A stretch of 16,104 nt of DNA from JADFRG01 sp964590515 (lineage in GTDB: Bacteria; Chloroflexota; Anaerolineae; Anaerolineales; E44-bin32): positions 1-16,104 of the forward strand of contig CAZPZD010000050.1 in NCBI GenBank assembly GCA_964590515.1, read 5' to 3'. Below are positions 12,673-16,104 of this stretch, piece by piece (positions within the stretch are counted from its first letter, which is position 1; every line of letters starts with the position of its first letter). The position numbers and the translations under genes are program-made. Under the pieces are notes generated by a model that was given only the letters and a program-made list of their open reading frames with translations, ran no database searches and had not been told where the DNA came from.

Positions 12673-13617
12673 GTGTCTGGTCCACGGATTTTGATAGCAG
12701 ACGATCATCAAGAGACGCTAGAACACTTGGGGCAGATGCTCGGCGAGTGGGGCTACGAGGTCATCGCGGCCGACAACGGCTACCGGGCCTGGGAAGTGCT
12801 GCACCAGCCGGATGCTCCCCGGCTGGCCATCCTCGACCGGCGAATGCCGGGGATCGACGGGCTGGAGATCGTCCGCAAGATCCGAGAACAGGGCCAAGAG
12901 CCCCACATCTACGTGATGCTGCTCACGGTCTACGACAACGAGACCCACGTCGTCGACGGGTTGTCGGCCGGGGCGGACGACTACATCGTCAAACCCTTCC
13001 GGGCCCACGAACTGCATGCTCGCTTGGAGGCCGGCCGGCGGATCCTTGAAATTCAGGAACAGCTCATCAAGACCCGGGACCAACTGCACTCCCAGGCGAC
13101 CACTGACTCGGTCACCGGATTGTGGAACCGGGGCGCGATCGTCGAGATCCTGGAGCGCGAGCTCTCGCGGGCGGTTCGGATCAATTCCTCAGTGGGCATT
13201 GTGATCATCGACATCGACAACTTCAAGAACATCAACGATTCCTTCGGTCACCAGGCCGGAGACAGTGTGCTGCTGGAGTGCGGACAGCGGATGCGGGGCA
13301 GTGTTCGCACCTATGATGCCACCGGCCGCTACGGCGGCGACGAGTTTCTCTCGGTGTTCCCGGGCTGCAACGTGGAAGAAGCAGTAATGCTCGGGGAGCG
13401 GCTGCGGCGGGAGATCGCTAAACAGCACGTGACCGTCGGGTTGGCTCCGATCTGGGTCACCGCCAGTGCCGGGATCGCCTCCAGCGACCTGTTCCCGGAA
13501 GTCAGCGTCGGCGAGCTGATCGCCTTAGCCGATCAGGCCCTCTACCGCGCGAAGCGCGGCGGCCGCAACCGGCTGGAAATCGCCGAATCGCCTCAGTTGG
13601 CCCCCTCGGACCTGTAG
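12673..13617 (+). CDS. Response regulator with GGDEF diguanylate cyclase output (PleD/WspR-like)
   Basis: 314 aa. The receiver domain (about 5-120) has the acidic pair Asp10-Asp11, phosphoacceptor Asp55 (AILDRRMPG), Thr85 and Lys107 (VKPF). A helical linker (about 118-140) leads to a GGDEF domain (about 145-305) with an intact active site GGDEF at 221-225. An inhibitory I-site R-T-Y-D (212-215) lies exactly five residues before it. The protein should therefore make cyclic di-GMP when phosphorylated and be subject to product inhibition. The start is chosen at GTG 12673, which has GGGAGG with a 5-nt spacer; the GTG at 12667 lies inside that ribosome binding site. No histidine kinase is nearby. 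It is transcribed from its own TAGAAT box after the tRNA. Confidence 0.95.
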   Translation: MSGPRILIADDHQETLEHLGQMLGEWGYEVIAADNGYRAWEVLHQPDAPRLAILDRRMPGIDGLEIVRKIREQGQEPHIYVMLLTVYDNETHVVDGLSAGADDYIVKPFRAHELHARLEAGRRILEIQEQLIKTRDQLHSQATTDSVTGLWNRGAIVEILERELSRAVRINSSVGIVIIDIDNFKNINDSFGHQAGDSVLLECGQRMRGSVRTYDATGRYGGDEFLSVFPGCNVEEAVMLGERLRREIAKQHVTVGLAPIWVTASAGIASSDLFPEVSVGELIALADQALYRAKRGGRNRLEIAESPQLAPSDL

Positions 13618-13692
13618 CTCCAACTCGTTTCCAAGCTTCCCCCAACCAGTCTCTGGCAGCCGGTTCACACCCCGCCGCCCCGCTCCGGACGT

Positions 13693-13698
13693 TAGAAT
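13693..13698 (+). promoter_or_regulatory. -10 box (TAGAAT) for the SDR gene
   Basis: TAGAAT lies 24 nt before the TTG start at 13723. No -35 is visible at normal spacing; TTCACA at 13664-13669 is 23 nt away, too far. Confidence 0.45.
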
Positions 13699-13722
13699 GG
13701 TCGTTACGGAGAGCTCAACGCA

Positions 13723-14661
13723 TTGATTCTAGTCACCGGCGGTGCAGGGTACATCGGGAGCCATCTAGTCCGTCGGCTGCTCGCGGCGGGCGAGCCGGTG
13801 CGAGCGCTGGTGCGCGATCGAGCAAGGGTGGAGCGCGAAGGCCGGCTGCCTGAGACCGGGGTCGAGATCGTAGGGCTAGACGTCCGCTCCCCGGCCGGCC
13901 TTACTCAGGCCATGCAGGGCGTGCGTACCGTGATCCATACGGTCGCGATTGCCATCGAGAAGGGGGGACATCAATACGAAGCAACGAACTTCCAGGGTAC
14001 GGTCAATGTGGTGACTGCGGCGAAAAGTGCCGGCGTCCGGCGCTTTATCCACCTGTCGCAGCTCGGCGCAGATCCAAACTTGCCGTATCGTTTCCTGGCT
14101 TCCAAAGGCAGGGCCCAGGCCTATGTGGCCGCCTCTGGCCTGGACTGGACTTCCTTTCGGCCTTCGGTGGTGTGGGGGCCGGAAGACGAATTCGCCAATA
14201 CTTTCGCCCGGCTGGTCCCATTCACCCCCCTGATCTTTCCGATCATCGGCGACGAGACCGCCAGATTCGAACCCTTGTGGGTCGAAGACCTGGTCACCAG
14301 CCTCACAAAAGTACTGGGAGACCCGTCCACCTTCGGCAAAGAGTACGAATTGGGCGGGCCTGAGGTGCTGACCTTGGAGCAAATCGAGCGTCGAACGCTC
14401 CAGGCCGTCGGTGCCCGCCGTCGCTTTCTCCGCTTCCCGCTTCCGGTGATTCGGTTGGTCGTAGCCGTGATGGAGCGTTTCCTGCCCTCACCGCCCGTCA
14501 CCCGCAGCCTGCTGGAACTGCTCGCGGTCCCCAATGTAACCGAGCGAAACAGCCTTGCCCACTTCGTTCCCCAGCCGAGAGCCTTCACACCGGAGAACAT
14601 TTCGGGGTACATGCGCCAGTTTCGCCCGGCAGCCACCTTAGCCCGCTTCTTCGCCCGCTAG
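13723..14661 (+). CDS. NAD(P)-binding atypical SDR protein, NDUFA9-like
   Basis: 312 aa. The N-terminal Rossmann motif ILVTGGAGYIGSHLVRRLL carries G6-x-x-G9-x-x-G12. The central segments GVRTVIHTVAIAIEKGG, NFQGTVNVVTAAKSAGVRRF and SQLGADP...YRFLASKGRAQAYV then SGLDWTSFRPSVVWGPEDEF follow the pattern of the NDUFA9-like atypical SDR group. There the usual Tyr-x-x-x-Lys active site is replaced (here the Lys is in SKG), so catalysis is uncertain. Relatives include complex-I subunit NDUFA9 and proteins in quinone or carotenoid-related roles; the substrate is not evident here. The start is a TTG with GGAGAG 9 nt upstream, since no ATG or GTG is in frame upstream near the motif. Flanked by signalling genes with no obvious link. 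Confidence 0.85.
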   Translation: MILVTGGAGYIGSHLVRRLLAAGEPVRALVRDRARVEREGRLPETGVEIVGLDVRSPAGLTQAMQGVRTVIHTVAIAIEKGGHQYEATNFQGTVNVVTAAKSAGVRRFIHLSQLGADPNLPYRFLASKGRAQAYVAASGLDWTSFRPSVVWGPEDEFANTFARLVPFTPLIFPIIGDETARFEPLWVEDLVTSLTKVLGDPSTFGKEYELGGPEVLTLEQIERRTLQAVGARRRFLRFPLPVIRLVVAVMERFLPSPPVTRSLLELLAVPNVTERNSLAHFVPQPRAFTPENISGYMRQFRPAATLARFFAR

Positions 14662-14734
14662 TACTTCCGCGCTACTGTAAGGAATCTGATAACCCAGACC
14701 TCGTTCTACCAAGGTCCACGAAAGTTCGCCTATG

Positions 14735-14740
14735 TAGAAT
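14735..14740 (+). promoter_or_regulatory. -10 box (TAGAAT) for the stand-alone receiver gene
   Basis: TAGAAT is exactly 6 nt before ATG 14747. Transcription would begin about at that ATG and 18 nt before ATG 14765, which has its own ribosome binding site. No -35 is visible. Confidence 0.5.
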
Positions 14741-14764
14741 GACCTCATGATAAAGGATAGACGC

Positions 14765-15169
14765 ATGCCACCGAGCAAGAATCTTTTCGAGACCCCTGCT
14801 CCCCGTACCGTACTCGTCATTGATGACGAGCGTGGGTTCTGCGACGTGGTCTCGGTGATCCTGGAAAGCCAGGGATATGAAGTACAGCAGGCCCACGAAG
14901 CCAACCATGCCTTCGGCCTGCTCACAGAGACCGTCCCGGATCTGATCCTCACCGATCTGATGATGCCCGAAATCGATGGCTTGAGCCTGATCCGACGCCT
15001 CCGAGAAACACCGGATTGGGCCCAGATCCCGGTCGTGATGGTCAGTGCCCATTCCGAACCTGCCATTCAGGAGTCCGCCAAGGAGGCCGGCGCAGACGGC
15101 TTCATCGCCAAACCGTTCTCGGCCAGCGAGCTGCGGGCGACGGTCCGAGCCCATCTCGTGGAGAATTGA
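14765..15169 (+). CDS. Stand-alone response regulator receiver (CheY-like)
   Basis: 134 aa from ATG 14765. A single receiver domain has Asp20-Asp21 (VIDDE), phosphoacceptor Asp64 (LTDLMMPEIDG), Ser94 (MVSAH) and Lys116 (IAKPF), with no output domain. It should pass on a phosphoryl signal by protein contact, as CheY or phosphorelay intermediates do. AAAGGA at 14752-14757 with a 7-nt spacer supports this start. A second ATG at 14747, six bases after the -10 box, would give a leaderless form six residues longer. Both may be used. No kinase gene lies beside it; a functional link with the REC-GGDEF gene at 12673 is possible but unproven. Confidence 0.93.
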   Translation: MPPSKNLFETPAPRTVLVIDDERGFCDVVSVILESQGYEVQQAHEANHAFGLLTETVPDLILTDLMMPEIDGLSLIRRLRETPDWAQIPVVMVSAHSEPAIQESAKEAGADGFIAKPFSASELRATVRAHLVEN

Positions 15170-15253
15170 ATCGATGCCACCTGCGATCACTGCCGCAATC
15201 ACCCTGGCCATTACTTAAGGGTCGCCCGCCCCGCCTGAAAAGTCCTCCCCGGC

Positions 15254-15282
15254 TTGACCCATTCCCGCGGCCCATTTACAAT
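15254..15282 (+). promoter_or_regulatory. Sigma70-type promoter for the 71-aa membrane protein gene
   Basis: TTGACC (15254-15259), a 17-nt spacer and TACAAT (15277-15282) make one of the best promoters in the window. Initiation near 15289 would give a leader of about 21 nt before ATG 15310. Confidence 0.65.
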
Positions 15283-15309
15283 CGGCCGCGTTCCGTTTCC
15301 AAGGGACCA

Positions 15310-15525
15310 ATGAGAACCCGACGCATCGTTCTGTGGGTGATTTCGCTTGGCTTTGGCGTGGCTGGCACAGTCGGCACTATCCTCGTTTTCGGGTCGAACT
15401 TCAATCGCTTCTGGACCAACTTCCTCTTCAAGGGAGACTTGCCGCTGCTGCTGCTGGTCGGATTTGGCAGCCTGGCCTTCATCTGGCTCGACCTGATCTT
15501 GCAGACCCAGTACCTCAAGCGCTAG
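15310..15525 (+). CDS. Small two-helix membrane protein, 71 aa, function unknown
   Basis: Two hydrophobic segments (about residues 7-28 and 44-63) are joined by a short loop, FGSNFNRFWTNFLFKGDLPL. The short N-terminus MRTRR and C-terminal QYLKR are basic, which suggests both ends face the cytoplasm. The gene has its own strong promoter, and AAGGGA sits 3 nt before the ATG. No family recognised. It stands alone, with the next gene promoted separately. The good promoter and positive-inside pattern make it credible as a real gene. Confidence 0.78.
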   Translation: MRTRRIVLWVISLGFGVAGTVGTILVFGSNFNRFWTNFLFKGDLPLLLLVGFGSLAFIWLDLILQTQYLKR

Positions 15526-15569
15526 CCCGCCTCCCGGTTTCCTGATAGTTTTTGCCAGCCGGCAGCCGA

Positions 15570-15575
15570 TATAAG
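15570..15575 (+). promoter_or_regulatory. Possible -10 box (TATAAG) for HMG-CoA reductase
   Basis: TATAAG lies 20 nt before the ATG at 15596. No convincing -35 is seen: TTGCCA at 15552-15557 is only 12 nt away. Weak call. Confidence 0.35.
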
Positions 15576-15595
15576 CAGTCGGTGCAGAACCACCG

Positions 15596-16104
15596 ATGAC
15601 TGACTCGCGTCTGGCGGGTTTCTACAACCTGAACCTGGCTCAGCGCCAGGCGCTGCTCTGCGCCTCGACCGGGCTCGACCTCTCAGCGCTCACCGGGTCT
15701 GCCGGTCTCAGCCTTGCCCAGGCGGATGCCATGATCGAGAATGTCGTGGGCATCTTCGGGCTGCCGCTGGGAATTGCGGCCAACTTCGTCGTCAACGGGA
15801 AGGACGTCTTGATTCCCATGGCCATCGAAGAGGCTTCGGTCGTGGCTGGGGCCTCCCACATGGCCAAGTTGGTTCGTGAGTCAGGGGGCTTTAGGGCGGA
15901 AGCCGATCCCTCGCACATGATCGGGCAGATCCAACTAGTCGACTTGGCCGATCCGGTCGCCGCCGAGCAGGCCCTGCTAGCGGCCGAAAGCGAGATCCTG
16001 GCCGCCTGCGACTCGGCCAACCCGCGGCTGGTTGATTTGGGAGGCGGAGCGCGCGGGATAGAGGTCCGCCGGCTTGACCACTCCCCTTCCACTCCGATGC
16101 TCGT
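15596..16104 (+). CDS. mvaA: Hydroxymethylglutaryl-CoA reductase, class II (N-terminal part, cut by window edge)
   Basis: 169 codons are visible. MTDSRLAGFYNLNLAQRQAL matches the start of class II HMG-CoA reductases. MIENVVGIFGLPLGIAANFV (Glu48) and NGKDVLIPMAIEEASVVAGA (catalytic Glu79, aligned to Glu83 of the Pseudomonas mevalonii enzyme) are hallmark blocks, followed by SHMAKLVRESGGF and LGGGARGIEVRRL. The enzyme interconverts HMG-CoA and mevalonate with NAD(P)H. The Lys, Asp and His catalytic residues lie downstream of the window. Class II enzymes serve either mevalonate breakdown or isoprenoid synthesis; biosynthesis is more likely in an organism without other mevalonate-degradation genes, but that cannot be judged here. 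There is no Shine-Dalgarno before the ATG. Confidence 0.95.
   Translation, partial: MTDSRLAGFYNLNLAQRQALLCASTGLDLSALTGSAGLSLAQADAMIENVVGIFGLPLGIAANFVVNGKDVLIPMAIEEASVVAGASHMAKLVRESGGFRAEADPSHMIGQIQLVDLADPVAAEQALLAAESEILAACDSANPRLVDLGGGARGIEVRRLDHSPSTPML

Noticed and set aside
15640..16092. 150-aa minus-strand frame opposite HMG-CoA reductase
   Set aside because: Ser/Ala-rich shadow; the plus strand encodes a well-conserved enzyme that is open to the window edge.

Overview
The window comes from a GC-rich bacterial chromosome. The mix of genes (a DnaB-DnaD-DnaC-type primosome cluster, a bifunctional-nuclease DUF151 protein, a class II HMG-CoA reductase for mevalonate-type isoprenoid synthesis, a REC-GGDEF regulator, a Roadblock protein) would fit Chloroflexota, but this is inference from gene content and not a phylogenetic test. 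It reads as an ordinary chromosome. I see no insertion sequence, integrase, phage module or CRISPR array.

Layout. Positions 1-1655 hold three minus-strand genes: a 113-aa helical protein of unknown function, a nucleotidyltransferase, and the N-terminal part of a ComM/YifB protein that runs off the left edge. From 1786 the plus strand carries a 66-aa membrane-anchored protein with a strong terminator, then two overlapping oligopeptide-type ABC permease genes (2079-4176). A minus-strand Roadblock/LC7 protein converges on them (4185-4577). Next is a coupled pair of membrane proteins with divergent SPFH/stomatin-like features (4698-7408), followed closely by pseudouridine-5'-phosphate glycosidase (7432-8343). 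A DUF151 protein (8426-8953) precedes a replication-initiation cluster: dnaB, a DnaD-domain gene overlapping it by 3 nt, and an unusual DnaC-like protein with two tandem AAA+ ATPase modules (9046-12447). tRNA-Glu(UUC) follows, then a REC-GGDEF response regulator, an NDUFA9-like SDR protein, a stand-alone receiver protein, a 71-aa two-helix membrane protein, and the start of HMG-CoA reductase, cut by the right edge.

How the genes work together. The clearest functional unit is helicase plus loader plus DnaD (9046-12447). The two SPFH-like proteins probably form a hetero-oligomer, by analogy with HflK/HflC. The ABC permeases lack a binding protein and ATPases here, and the two response regulators have no histidine kinase nearby, so their partners must be elsewhere.

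Regulation. Many genes have a TAGAAT/TACAAT/TATAAT -10 box close to the start codon, often without a recognisable -35. In two cases the -10 is exactly 6 nt from an ATG, which suggests leaderless mRNAs. The most distinctive features are the tandem DnaC fusion, whose second copy lacks the sensor-1 Asn, and the paired SPFH-like genes.
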